A stretch of 64,000 bases of DNA from Gymnogyps californianus (Eukaryota; Chordata; Aves; Accipitriformes; Cathartidae), in assembly GCF_018139145.2 (NCBI RefSeq), contig NC_059477.1:42903502-42967501 (forward strand). The letters are read 5' to 3'. Positions 11,646 through 23,352 of the stretch are shown piece after piece. The notes beneath the pieces were generated by a model. The model had not been told where the DNA came from. It did no database searches and was given only the letters and a program-made list of their open reading frames with translations. Numbering within the stretch: position 1 is the stretch's first letter; each line of letters opens with the position of its first letter. The position numbers and the translations under genes are program-made.

Positions 11646-14244
11646 TAAGACCAAAGAGCTTAATTATGTGCACTGAACGACTTGAGCTCTGAACAATTGT
11701 ATTCTCGTTTTAATTAAACTGTGAAAACGAGTCAATAGCTATCGCCTCCTTTCTTTTTTGCCCCCCTCCTCCCCTCCATCCTGTATCTTCTACTAAAAAA
11801 ATTAAGCCAGCTCTGGCATCGCCCCTCGGGCATCCCCTCTGGTCCCCGTGGCGGTGCCAGCCCTGCAGCCCCGCGGCTCCCAGCCTGCCCGCCCAGACCT
11901 GCCTGGCGCAGCAGGAGGCTGGAGCGGCTGCTAAAACCTGCACCGTATTTAGAAAACAGTCTCTGCTGTTTAATCTCTGCTCTCCAGGCCGCTCTTCCCA
12001 GCAGCGAAGCCTCCCGGGCGCCGAGCTGCATCCCCCTCTGCCAGCTTTTCCTCTCCAGTAAAGGGGCATCAAGGGCTCCTTTCCGTAGAAAACACGAAGA
12101 CCGAAGTGAAGCTGGAAATGTTTCACTGCTTTTGCCATCTTGTGTATCCAGGTAGTCGCCAGGACCCTGGCGCCCTATTAACCGGCCATGTGGGATACGA
12201 CACAGCGTTGACGGGTGGTAGCTTAGTTCACACAGCCGCATTTGCTGAGCTTGGACAAGGTTTCACCACGCTTTCTTGCACCGGGCAATATTTTTACTTT
12301 ATGAGCAGCATCCTTGATTTCAGAGATTAAAAGGCTAGTTAAAGAATAACGTATTGCTCAACATAAAAGTAAAGCCTTGCGCAAAGTGTCCTAGTGAGTC
12401 CCAATGAGCTACAGGGAGGGATTTCTTTCCTCTGCACCTTTCCTGTGGGTTTTGCTTTCCCTGCAAACGTTGTCACTGTGCTGATGGATGAGCAACCAAG
12501 GAACATGCACGCCTGGAGAGCACATTGCAGACTTGCGTGTGGAGACAGAGCAACTCCTGTTTGCCAGCTTGATGTTGGATACTTAACAGGTGTTAATTAA
12601 GTGAATTGTTTTAAGAAGTAGCTTTGAAAAGTGCTGGGCCCTTTCAGGGCCTCCTTGCAGTTAGAGGGGGTGTTTGGACCACCTTAGAGATGGGTGCTCA
12701 AGTGCCGGAATGATTTTTTTGACCAAGGAATGGGTTTAAGGTGTTGTAAATTATTTCACATCAGTAGGAAAAAACGTCCACGCACTTTTACACCTTGTCT
12801 AACTTCGATTTGCTGCAAAACAGCTGGTTTAAGTCTCTGCCCCAAGCAAGCCATGTGTACCCCTAATTACCTATGGGTGATATGGGCTGGGGTTGGGAGG
12901 CTGCGGGGCGTGGGAGAAGGGCTGGGGTGCCTGATTCGGGGCACCCGTGCAGGGCTTAAGGGGCTGTTTGTTTCTTCAACCTGATCACACGAGGTGAGCA
13001 ATGATCCTTTAACCTGGGGATGAAATAAATATTAAGAATGAGGTACTGTAAAAATGTCACTTCAGGAAAAGGAGCCCATTTTAGAGGAATATATTGATTT
13101 TCTTTCCTTCTGTTTCGGGTAACGCAAATAGAGTCCCCTCGTTGTTACCTGGCTGACAGTGGCTCTTACCCTCTGTGGTTAATAGTTCACTTCTTTTGCC
13201 GAATGGATGCTTTAATTCTGTTTTAATACGAGTGGTGGTGGTGCTGAGAAAATGCAACATGTACGCAGTGAAAGTAGCTTTTCCCACGAAAAATGATAAT
13301 CTCCAAACTGCAGAGTAAATTCCTGGCTTTTATAAATAGGGGCCCTTGGACATAAACACAAAGGCAGCCTTTACCTCTTGGAAACACTAAATATTTGGGT
13401 TTGGATGAAGGCAGTGACTGCTGGGGGCTGCTTGAGCCTTCCCCGCTGCCTGAGATGGGTGTGAAGGGGGATTTTGGCAGTGCCGTGGGCCCCCCCACCC
13501 TCGCCCCACACCTCTTCATCGGCTGTGGTGCCGGGGCCGGGCAGCGTGGATTGCTGCACTCTGTCGGGTTTTATTCACCAGCGTTTGGGACTGCACATCA
13601 GCTCTGCATCTCTGCGGTGTGCCAGAAGATATAGGGCACGTCTTCCAAAGGTTAAAGATGAAAGGTACAACGCAAAGGAGACAGTTTAAAAGCTTAAAAT
13701 GAAAGGAAGACAGTTAATAGCTGTACGCATGACAGGGCTGACAGACCGTGATCTTGTGCAGGAAATACTCTTGACAGTAGCGATCCAGGTTTTAAAAAGC
13801 TGATTTACCCAGCTAAAAGTTATGTACAAAAAGAAGGGCTCTCCCCTATCATATTATTTTATGCTGTAATAAAACTGCCCTCTGAACTCTACTTTTAATG
13901 TTAGTCTCTAAGCATCGCAACCAACACATTACAGGTAAATTGATTGCCTCTTGTTGCGTTGCCTGCGAATGTGTCGCAGCTCTGCTGGTCTGCGATTGAT
14001 TACTGGAAGCCATCCTCCTCCTGCCATCTCCTGCCATCGCGGTTACGGCATTTTCCCTTTCCCATGCCTTGTTGCAAGGTGCTGCTACCTGAAGCAGTAG
14101 CTGTACGTGGCTGGACAACTGGCTTAGAAAAAAAAAATATTTAAGCCCTGTTACAACATCTGTTCTTGCGCAAAAGAACTAGCTTGAGCGTGTCCAAGAT
14201 GCTGATGTTAACCCCGGCTGCCAGCCTGTTTCACCTAACAAAGC

Positions 14245-14259
14245 GTGTGTGTGTGTGTG
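14245..14259 (+). repeat. (GT)7 microsatellite
   Basis: Seven GT units plus a final G form a short dinucleotide repeat. It is followed by CACCTATGCATATATG. Confidence 0.95.
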
Positions 14260-14413
14260 CACCTATGCATATATGTAGCCGATATAATGGGATGTTTCTC
14301 ACTTGCTCCCTCTGTCAGCCTGGGGACAGCTGATATGAGTGGCTTTATGTGAGAGATTTTAGGAGCTAGAATTGCATGATGGAGTTGCATCAGTTTGAAC
14401 ACTTTTATTTTTG

Positions 14414-14433
14414 TTTTTTTTTTTTTTTTTTTT
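14414..14433 (+). repeat. T20 mononucleotide run
   Basis: Twenty consecutive T bases are followed directly by AGATCTC. The run plus TAG resembles a splice acceptor, but no donor or open frame worth calling follows. It could equally be the reverse-strand A tail of a small retroposon, although no body is recognised. Confidence 0.95.
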
Positions 14434-17095
14434 AGATCTCATTTTCTAGAGCAGAAGACATCCCTTTCTAGACTGCCTGGGGAATCCTTGCCTCTGCTCA
14501 GTGTGACCCTTTGCAGTGACTGCAACTGAAATAAACACTGGGAAATTATAACGTGGCAGAGAATCAACGAAACACGTCAGAGGATGCGGTAGCGTATAGT
14601 GTGGGTCCAAACCAAGCATGCTTTGGTAGGCTTGCATCCCTGCTTCTAAGGGGTTGGCAGTTCGTAACGTAAAATAGGCTATAAATGCTCCATTAATGCT
14701 TCCCATCGCTGCCAGCCCTGTGGGACTTCTCAAGGTCTCCGTTGCATGAGCTGTCAGCTCTCCCTAAAACCCGAGCTCCCTGGATGGCTGAGCGTACCTG
14801 AGTAGTTACGTATGGCACTGTGCCGGCGGCGGATGCTGACAAACCTAGGCTGTCCCTCCCCACCTGCCCTCCTCCATAAGAACCGGGTTTTTTTTCCCCC
14901 CTCGGACAGTGCCGATTGCCAGATGCTGCATCTACAAGCACGACAGCTATTTTCTCCTCTAACAGCTGGGCTGAGTACCAAAAGCCCTTAACAGATGTGT
15001 CTGCATCTAAAGGAAACGTGAATACGGAGAAGTCAGGCTATGTCAATAAGACTAAATGTAATGAGCCTTTCTAATGAATGTCTTCAGAGTGTTAAATTAG
15101 GCTCCTAAGTGCAGGCTGGGTTAGATGGTTCATGCCAGATCGTATTTGTGAGGTGTTCAGCACTAACACGTTGCGGAAGGCCCGGGTGTTGCTAGATGGG
15201 ATGTACACACAGCTCCTCCTGGGTGCTTCCAGCAGCTGGGTGCCTTGCGCTTGCTGCCTGGCAGCTCTCAGGATGCCCCGCTGCCTGTTTGAGGTGTGTA
15301 GCAACAGTACATCTATCTTGTTACATTAATTAACGAGGTAATAAAATTACTTATTTCAGGACGTGGTTATTGCTCCTTGTGTGTGTAACTCTTAAACAAA
15401 GCCAAACCCCTGAGCTGTTCTGGAAGCAAAATCGTATGGTGAAGGTCCCAGCCACGCAAGGCTGATTTGGTGAATACACCGATAATTATACAGTTGGTAA
15501 TTTTTTTGTGTCAAAGCGTAGTACCTCAATGTGTCTTAATCTGCGTATACCTATTGTTTTGGATTTCTTGTATTTATTTCACCATTTTGTGACCAAAAAT
15601 CAAATACAGATGCAAATTTGAGAGTTCTAGTCTACTTAAAAGTGGCTTTTGAGGTAACCTGTTGCCTTGACTCTCAATTTCTATGAAAGGGTGTAGATTT
15701 CTAGCTATCATGATCTGTTTTTTCCTATCTTTTGAACTCTCCCTAAATGTATTAAATTTATTTGATATGTCTATTTCTTATGACTGAAAACATTACGTAT
15801 CCAGAAGAAATATTTTCTTTAATTTAAACACATTTACATTTAACATTTAATTTTAATATTTTCCTTAATTTAATTTATTCTCCTTAATTTATAGTGGCTC
15901 ATAACACAATTTTTGAACAAGGTTTTCATCATTCCTAGGCTAAAGCCCTCTGGACCTAGTGGTAGAAAAATACAAATTGATTTGCTTAACAAGCCAAAAT
16001 GTGTTAGTTTTGTGGGCATTAAGGTGGCCTTTGAGCCAATGAACTGGAGTTCCTGGGAGACTTTGGATGGATGAGTGACACTGTTTTAGATGTAAAATTG
16101 GAATACAGTATTTCACATGCACTCAGCTGTAGTTGTACAGTTTTGTTCTGATTTATGCTAAGGTAAATGGCCTGTAGTCAACTGCAGCAATGATGGTTTG
16201 AAAGGTGTACTGCTGTGACGTTGGTAGCTCTGTTAGCAAGGGTTGGGTTTGCTGAGATGAGAAGCAGAACCATGGCAGAAATTCTTAAAACAGATAATTG
16301 GTGTCGTCTAAAACTAACACTTTTGGAGTTATAAAAGTGGAATAAAGGAAGTATTTGCAGTGAGATAACTGGGGGGAAGCCTGATGGGACATATAATTTT
16401 GTCATTAGATGCCATTTTAAAAAAAGTGAGGGCTGTGCACCCATCACAGCTGGAGTTGGTCCAAGGTCAACAAGGCACTTTGTGGCAGATGGTTCTCCTG
16501 TCTCCTCCCTCTGCCAAACTCAAAAAACCCACACACAGTACTCATGGGAACAGGTTCCTGATCCTTTACAAACCGGTGTGATGGAGCAGGTAGCACTGGT
16601 ATGTTCACTGACGTATGTGGCTACAGAGAAGTGGAGGAAAATTCACTCTGCGCCTCTTGCTGCAGGTGAGCGCTGGTCTGTGAGATTTGTCTTCTCTGAA
16701 TCTAATTTTCAATATATTCTCATGGAAGATGAGCCTGATATTTGTGACTCCTTATTCATCAGAAGCAGTTGATGGAACTGAAAAAGATGGTCATCCTGTC
16801 TGGTACTTGCTGCCTCAAAGCCTTTCATAACAACGGTGTTGAATGAAGTGGAGTTTTGTTCCTGGTCCCTGGATGCTCTTAACTTCTCCTGGAGCCAGGT
16901 AACGGGAAAAATGTACAAAACCTGAGTGAAATGAGGAACCAGCACCCAAATGTCCCTTGGTCAGCTCCCCCCAGCCCTGATCCAGGCTGACAAAGCTGCC
17001 TGGGGAGAGGAGCAAGAGAGAGCTGGTGAGGAAGGGGGGGCCTGGGACCCCCTTGTCCCTATTGCACCCACCCACCGTAAACATTTCTTCTGGAC

Positions 17096-17571
17096 TGCCT
17101 TGGCTGCCTGCAGAGCCTGTTAACACCTCTTTGGGCAAATATACTTCATTGTGTTCTTACTGTCAAATAACTAGTGTTAAAGTCAGCTGAAGATGATGCC
17201 AAGAGATTTTGAAGGGCTGAGAGAGTTTTGACTGGAAGTAAATATCCCTGCAAGGGACTTGGCGTGGAGGCTTCTTGCTTTGGAGGTGACTCGGAAGAGT
17301 CAAACCAGAGGTGTGTTTGGGTTTGAGTATATTGGCTGATGTTTGGCTTCCCATAACTTCTAAAAACCCTGAAAAGTAATGTTCAGCAGAGGTGCAAGGA
17401 GGAGTCTGGAGTAACAACACACTACTTGATCTGGTATTTATGGTTGATTTGCTAAATTTGAAGAGCACTGACCAAAGATAACCTTGCTGTTTAAACAGGA
17501 TAGCGGGAACATTACCATGCTATGTTCCTGCAGCCAGTCATGAGAGTAATGTTTGCAAATGCTACTAAACG
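17096..17571 (+). repeat. Duplicated segment, copy 2 (476 bp)
   Basis: This is the second copy of the segment at 10,067-10,544, in the same orientation and at about 98% identity by eye. It lacks two A bases relative to copy 1 and has substitutions near both edges. Flanking sequences on either side do not match copy 1, so only this block was copied. No obvious short target-site duplication flanks it. A T18 run begins 63 bp downstream at 17,634. Confidence 0.9.
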
Positions 17572-17633
17572 GAAAATCACTGTAGGAGGGGAATAGTTCT
17601 TGGGTGTATCAACTGATTTGAAATATTTCTTTC

Positions 17634-17651
17634 TTTTTTTTTTTTTTTTTT
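17634..17651 (+). repeat. T18 mononucleotide run
   Basis: Eighteen consecutive T bases follow TTTCTTTC and precede GCAAAGAAAAAG. It lies 63 bp after duplicate copy 2 and is absent downstream of copy 1, so it is not part of the duplicated unit. Confidence 0.95.
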
Positions 17652-18191
17652 GCAAAGAAAAAGAAAGTCAAATTATAATACAGAAAATAAAACAAGGTTC
17701 TCTGGTTTCATTCACCTCTAAAGGTAATAAAGTAGTCAGAACAAAATGCTGGTTTATTACGATGTCTATTTTGCTTTTTTGCTCCCAAGTTGTAATTTAT
17801 ATAGTGACAGAAATAAATATCAATCTTTAAATTGCTCTCAGTGGTGCAATACCTACATGTATTGCAGCTCTGATAATGTGCTTCATTTTTTTTCTTTCTC
17901 AGTTTCGCAGTGCAATACTAAGTTGTATTTACACATATTTCTGAGCAGTGTACACGATAAAGCTGCAATATAAATCAAATCCTGTGAGTGCAATGAAAGC
18001 GTACTACTCTGCTGATGATTTTGTTATTCCCATTTCAGTCTCTTATGCCAGAGTTTGTGGAAAAAGATTCTTTTCAAATAGAATCTGGTTTCTGCTAGCT
18101 GTGCTTCAGCCTGGTTTTATGGAGTTGGAAAGGAAAAGTACGTTTATCCTAAATACGTACCTCCTTGCAGGTAGGGAGAGCGACCGCATGC

Positions 18192-18210
18192 AGATCTGCT
18201 CTGCAGATCT
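18192..18210. repeat. Perfect inverted repeat, 8-bp arms, 3-nt loop
   Basis: AGATCTGC, then TCT, then GCAGATCT can fold into a perfect short hairpin. It lies in a moderately GC-rich stretch. No known structural RNA is recognised around it. Confidence 0.7.
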
Positions 18211-19689
18211 CTTGCAAAACGCTCGGGGCTCGGCTGTGGGTTTTGCTTGGCTGGAAGTGGGAGTTCAGAGCAGAAGCTGGGTCCCCTGAGACGGGAACGG
18301 AGAAGCGATGCGGGTGTGCTCTGCCGTGGTCCCAGATGCTGGTGCCTCCGTGCTCACAAGAACACCTGAAAAAGAGACTCAAGGCCGGGCTCGTTCCGTT
18401 AAAAGGTCCGTTCAGGAGATGTGCTGGGGTGCTCAGAGACTGCTAGGCTGAAGGCTGGCACCCATTTCTGACACAAATCTCTCTGGGCAGCTTTCATGAA
18501 GCTGTGCACGTTTTATTAGCACTATGTTCAAAGTCGTTAATCTTGAATCAGAGCTCTGATTGATGAAATTTGCTTTTGAATATGCTCCTAAACGTGAAAT
18601 GATGTCAATAAACACGACATGCATTATTTTTTGTGGTGGTAAACGTGGCTGAGGATATTTTTGGTGAATCAGTCCTGTCCCCTCACCCCAGTTTGGTCCC
18701 TTTGTGTCCCACAGTTTACAACAGCTTTGCAACTGCAGGGCACGGTGGTACGCAATGAAGAGAAGCATATTGTCCAGTGGCTGGAACCAGTCTCTCACTT
18801 CTTTATTTCTGTGGTTATTCTTGATCTGGATGACTTCAGCAACCTGGTTTACAGTGTGGCCGTGTCAGTAAAGGCATAGGGGTTTAAAAAAAAAAGAAAG
18901 AAGTTGTAGTGAGCAGCGTGAGGGGAGCGAGATAAACAGCAAAAGCTTTTAGTTGTCGCTGTTTGGGAGATGTGATGTGCATCTCCACGCTGAGGGGCGA
19001 TTCCTTCTTTCTCTGAAAGAAAGATCCTGCCGATTCTTTCACCCTTAGTTACATAAACTCGCGACGCAGGGCATCCAACCCGCCCCATGGAGGTGATGGT
19101 GGCAGATATAAAATACTTCTGTGCTGTGGTGAAAACAGAAACACCTTGTGTTGGAGGCATCAGGTGAGCAGCGTTTTCACACATGGTTTATTTTTGCATT
19201 ATGTTTAATTAAAGTCCAACATGACATTGAGTTCAACTTGAAAATAAGTAACCTACGTTGGAAACTGTAGTGCAGCGTTTTTGAAAAACAGTGAACCCAG
19301 CCCAGTTCTTATGCATTTTGTGTCTTGCAAATTAATGACTCTCTTAAGATGAATTTTCAGGACGATAATATTGTCTCAGCTCTTCAGTCTCTAATTTGGA
19401 CACATAGCCCAATTTTAGACACATTTGAAAGAGGTGTGTATTTCTCGAGGATAATTGTTTCCATTAAATACCATGAAAACTGGCTATTGCCAGGGGGAAG
19501 AAGCCTAAATTATGGGGTTTGCTGGATAATGTGCTACTCCGTGTGCTGGAGTTACTTGTGCTAACCTTTGATCACTTACTGCCCTAAACCTCTCGTACTA
19601 CTGTTAGTGCGTTTTGGCCCTCATGGTGTGATTTTTTTCTCTGGGGAAGCTCTGTGTGCCTGCTGGCATCCATCCCTGTGCCGTGCTCC

Positions 19690-19701
19690 GCGTACGTACG
19701 C
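19690..19701. repeat. 12-bp perfect palindrome with four CpG
   Basis: GCGTACGTACGC reads the same on both strands and contains four CpG sites. It may be coincidental. It could also be a binding site for a dimeric factor, but I recognise no specific one. Confidence 0.6.
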
Positions 19702-20699
19702 CGTGGCTGTTCTAAATTTAGGGAGGTGTCTAAGAGCGGTCCGGCTCGGTCTGTTACTCCGTGTAGGGCTTTTGCTCAGAGCCCTGTCTAAGTATCCCCT
19801 GACGGATATGGATTGGCAAGACTGACGATTCTATTGCTATTGCTCTTAATTAAGGCTGGGCTAATTGCCCTACTGTTTGCAGAATACCCTGCATGGTCAT
19901 GCTGGAGCTGCTCCCCGTCCCCAGGACGCTGCCCCCGGCACCTGGCTTTGCTTATCCATCGTGTCTCAAGCCACGCTGATCGCTCCTTCCCGTCTCACTT
20001 GGACAGCTGCTACAAAATAAGACTTACAAAGTACCTATCCACTGGAGGCTGAGGGATTTTTTTTTTATTTCTTTGGTCTGATCTCCTGCAAAAGAAACCC
20101 ATTCTAACCCAGGTATGAACTTTTAAGCCTTAACAATTTAATTTGTCTGGCTTTTCCTGCTGAGCTGCATGGTGGCATCAAAACACTGGAAGTCTGCTCA
20201 AGGATGTTCGAAGTTGCACGTTTCAAAACTGGTTAAGACTAATTCTGAAAAAAGCCCTACTGCAGACGGTGCTGCATGTCTGCTGCCCTTGAGGTGTCAT
20301 CTTCTCTTTAATAGAGATCAATTCAGTAAAGCTATTATTTTCTAGTTAGCATCTTAGCCATCTTTCTATCTACCCCTCTCTGCCCTCTGAGAGTTGACTG
20401 ACAATTTTGGAAGAATTTCTTTTTACACCTGGGAACGTCGCCAGATTTGAGCAGTTTCTTTTGTGGGCAGATGCTTCACGCTGTCCATGTGTTCATGCAA
20501 TCTCATGCTGGTTATCGCAGGCTCCTAATTTTTCCCTGGACTATATATTTAAAGAAAAAGGAGCGGGAGGGAAAAAAAGACCTGAAATATATTTTAAAAC
20601 ACAACCCAATCCTTGCTCCATATAGATGTAGACTAACATATGGCTGGTGTCACGGTTCCTATTTTAGTCTCGGTTTACTGCACTTTCTCCTCATAAAGC

Positions 20700-20830
20700 C
20701 GGGATGGACCTTATCTCTTAAATCTTATTTGTACAGTGCCTTGGGATGCGAGACAGGAAAAGTACTTTACGGAGTTTATTGTATTTTATTATTGTATTGT
20801 AAGCTACCCAAGGCTACGGAGTTGTATAAC
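20700..20830 (+). repeat. Possible ancient SINE/LINE tail relic
   Basis: The text ATTTGTACAGTGCCTTGGGA, followed by GGAAAAGTACTTTACGG and then a TATTTTATTATTGTATT tail, resembles the common old amniote repeat tail 'gtaaagcgccttgggat ... aaagtgctatat ... tattattatt'. The match is diverged and recalled by pattern only. No 5' promoter box or body is identified. Confidence 0.3.
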
Positions 20831-22184
20831 CCTCTATCCAATAAGGCAATGAATAATAGACAGGCGTAAGAGCTGCGTAAATCGCTTTCTGTCTTGCCCG
20901 TGTGAAACCCTGTTATTGGGTTATAACAAAGAAGGATGGAGGGGAGAGGTGGGATTGACATCCACACCCCGACCCCCTCGGGGCTCCACTGCTCCAGGCC
21001 CCCCAAAACTGGGTGCAGTCTGGGGGCTCTTACGTCCTGTTGCATCATTTCAGCTCGGCGTTGACCATGGAAATGAAATTAAAGGCTCATCCCGAAAAAG
21101 CCTGCAGGCTGCCAGGAGCTGCAAGTGGAGGGCGAAGACGGGGTTTTGGCAAATTTCTCCCCCATAAGGAAACGCTAGTTGGGAGGGTGGACGGTGTTTG
21201 TTCGCAAAGAGCGGAGAGAGGCTCTTCTTTCTGGCCCCCCGGTCCTCGATTTTCCTGCGCTGCAAACCCACAGAAAGAAAGAAAACCACGTTTTTCACAC
21301 GCTGGATGTGCAGCTGGGTGGGAATGCCCCAACGCTGCCATAGCAAGCGTGAACAAAAGGGCTGCGGCGAGGGGTGCTTGCAAAGTGGGGAGCATCCTGC
21401 CCGGCGGGCTGGGCCGGCGGCTGGCGTGAAGGTCTCATGGTGGGCTGGGGGTACAGACAGGCCGTGCTGGAATCGCAGAGGCCGCTTAGCTCCCCTTTGC
21501 ATGGTTCCGAGAGCTTTACGACGTTCAAACCCACTGGTAGTTGTTCCTACAGCGGTGAAGGTCACCCTTTGTGCCGTAATCATCTCTCTACAAAAACACG
21601 TTGGCCAAAAATAATGCGCTTTGATGAAGAGCTTGAGCAACTATGCTTTGTGCTTTGATATTGGGCAAACATTAACGTCCTTGGGTAGAAATGCATTACA
21701 TTTCCTCGTGGAACTTTGGCTTCCGTTGACCGGAGAACTTTGGTTTAGTCATGGGATTAAATATAAATTAATCAAAAATAGAATTGAAGCTATCCCATTT
21801 ATTTCAACAAACACTGGATTGATTTAAACAATAAAAAAAAGGGTTTTGGAAGGCTTGTCATATTGAAAAATTTTGGCCAGATAAACAGTAGCAATTAGTT
21901 CTTAAGGATAGAGAGTATGAACAGTTTAAGTCTAAACTCAAATGTTTATTTTCCAAACAAAATATATTCAGATCAAATAAAACAGATCAAAAAATTAATC
22001 TGTGCAGGGATAAAAACAATTTTTACCGTGGTCTGCTTCCTCTTGCTCCTAAACCAAAATGTAAATTATTCACTAAGTCCAACAGTACCATGCGTACTTT
22101 TGTGCTTAATTAATTTAAATAATACTTTTACCTCTAGTCTCTCAGTGTTTTTATTATTCTTGTTTTGCAGAGGTGGTTGGTGTT

Positions 22185-22235
22185 ATTCCTTGTACTGTTG
22201 TACAAGCGGAAACTGAGGCAGGGACCCCACTGCTG
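22185..22235 (+). repeat. Possible ancient repeat fragment (MIR-like motif)
   Basis: The phrase GCGGAAACTGAGGCAGGGAC matches the 'ggaaactgaggca(c/g)aga' core that recurs in old vertebrate SINEs. The matching region is only about 50 bp, too short to classify. Chance or functional similarity cannot be excluded. Confidence 0.25.
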
Positions 22236-22645
22236 ATACAATGAGCTTTTTCTGGCTGCCTTCAGCAGCTGTTATCGGGGAGGCGGCGTACGGTGCGGCA
22301 CGGGGATCCACTCTTGGTTTAGCCGCGGTTTAGCATGTCAGCGCTGAGAGCGGGATGTCCGACTCGCTCCCGTTCAGCCAATTGTTATGACTATTGAAAT
22401 TCAGTCTTCAAAATAAACGCCGTTGGCTTGCAATTAGACTAGAACGGAAATTGGTAGAGTCATCCAACTATTTCTCAAAACCTTGGTGGAGTATGATAAG
22501 AATTTGGCCTTATTATAAGACTAAATTATGCTTTAACTGCAGCACAGAGAGCTGATCTTAAAATAGCGCAATTTGTTTTCTTCCGCTTGTTCCTTTCACA
22601 AGCTGGTAAACTGCTGCTTAGTGGCCCAAATTATTTCCTTTAAAG

Positions 22646-22687
22646 AAATATTCATTTAACTTTATCTCACTTTAAATATGAATATTT
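22646..22687. repeat. Inverted repeat, 10-bp perfect arms, 22-nt spacer
   Basis: AAATATTCAT at 22,646-22,655 is the exact reverse complement of ATGAATATTT at 22,678-22,687. The spacer is AT-rich (TTAACTTTATCTC...). It lies within the candidate regulatory element and overlaps the next palindrome by three bases. Confidence 0.75.
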
Positions 22688-22700
22688 TCCTTAAGGAAAA
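22685..22700. repeat. 16-bp perfect palindrome
   Basis: TTTTCCTTAAGGAAAA is its own reverse complement. It begins inside the right arm of the inverted repeat at 22,646-22,687, so two alternative hairpins compete for the same bases. Confidence 0.8.
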
Positions 22701-23240
22701 ACTCAGGTAAAATGAGAAGACACTGGCATAAAGAAAAGGGCTTTGAGCATGCAGGAAGCAATTCTGTTTGGAAATGATGGGAAATGGCAAATGAAAATTC
22801 AGCGGTAGAAGCAGTGTCAACATTTAGGAGTGAGTATAATTAACCACCACCATGCCGTGAATTATGCAAACCTTCAAGTCTCTAAACGAGGACTAGATAA
22901 CCCTCCATAAGATGCTCGAGCTCTAAGACAACTCGAGGTCTTGCCGGGGCAGATGCTGGGTGAGTTACTGCGCTGTCAGTTAGCAAGAAGCCTCATAACA
23001 TTATTGTAGTGATTCCTCCAGACCTTAAAATGAATTAAATCATTTTAAGAAGAAATGGGCTTATCTGAACACAGCACTAAAAATTTAATTTGTTGTCTTC
23101 AACTCCATAAGCAATAGCTGCTGCCGAATAAAAGACACGAAAGGACATTACTTCTAGCCAATTAAAACAACTGTAGAAAGGGGTGTTAGGCTTTATTTCG
23201 GCTTCTGAGCCTAGTGATGGGTTTTTCAGTTTTATTATTA

Positions 23241-23352
23241 CACCCAACTACCTTACAAACAAAAAACCAAAACTAAACCAAATTAAAAAAAACCCAAACC
23301 CAAAACAAACAAACAGAAAAGCCCCAAACAAAACCAAACAACCCCAACCCCC
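23241..23352 (+). repeat. A/C-rich strand-asymmetric low-complexity tract
   Basis: Over about 112 nt this strand is almost entirely A and C, with only two G and about ten T bases, in irregular units such as AACCCAAACCC, CAAACAAACA and CCCCAAACAAAACC. It is not a clean tandem repeat and is not the telomere repeat, since no CCCTAA array is present. Confidence 0.85.

Larger units (their letters stand above)
10561..17095. other. Noncoding DNA between the two duplicate copies
   Basis: This 6.5-kb interval would be the interior of a provirus if the flanking copies were LTRs. It contains no frame resembling gag, pol or env and no reverse-transcriptase signature, and it looks like ordinary single-copy DNA. 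It holds a likely ancient repeat tail at 11,148-11,245, a GC-rich patch at 11,800-12,060, a T20 run at 14,414-14,433, a short GT tract at 14,245-14,259, a 10-nt tandem doublet (CTCCTGCCAT twice) at 14,018-14,037 and an A/T-rich stretch at 15,760-15,900. No gene is recognised. Confidence 0.65.
17572..22370. other. Noncoding single-copy DNA, no gene recognised
   Basis: Contents include a T18 run at 17,634-17,651, a perfect short hairpin at 18,192-18,210, a CpG-containing 12-bp palindrome at 19,690-19,701 and a possible old repeat relic at 20,700-20,830. A CpG-richer patch at 21,180-21,440 (about 17 CpGs by hand count) overlaps the longest frame in the window, 196 codons on the reverse strand. 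That frame opens only from TTG and resembles no known protein. No gene is recognised. Confidence 0.55.
22370..22740. promoter_or_regulatory. Candidate structured AT-rich regulatory element
   Basis: This AT-rich, non-repetitive block contains homeodomain-type cores (TTGCAATTAGAC, CTAAATTATGC), a CCAAT-like core (AGCCAATTG), and at its right end the overlapping inverted repeats annotated at 22,646-22,687 and 22,685-22,700. No frame of interest overlaps. The texture fits vertebrate conserved noncoding elements, but conservation is not visible here. Confidence 0.3.

Noticed and set aside
11732..12241. 169-codon ATG-initiated frame on the reverse strand
   Set aside because: It overlaps a second long frame in the same GC-rich patch, is rich in Gly, Arg, Ala and Ser, and matches no known family. 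Comparing substitution patterns in other birds would settle it.
10067..17571. The duplicate pair as the two LTRs of a 7.5-kb provirus
   Set aside because: The spacing and direct orientation fit, but the copies lack TG...CA ends, no primer-binding site or polypurine tract adjoins them, no clean short target duplication is seen, and the interior has no gag, pol or env-like frames despite 98% identical copies.
21050..21640. Longest frame of the window, 196 codons on the reverse strand
   Set aside because: It starts from TTG, lies in a GC-rich patch where stops are rare, has no domain features, and other frames over the same DNA are also long.
23280..23352. Interstitial telomere repeat
   Set aside because: AACCC units occur but there is no CCCTAA/TTAGGG periodicity.
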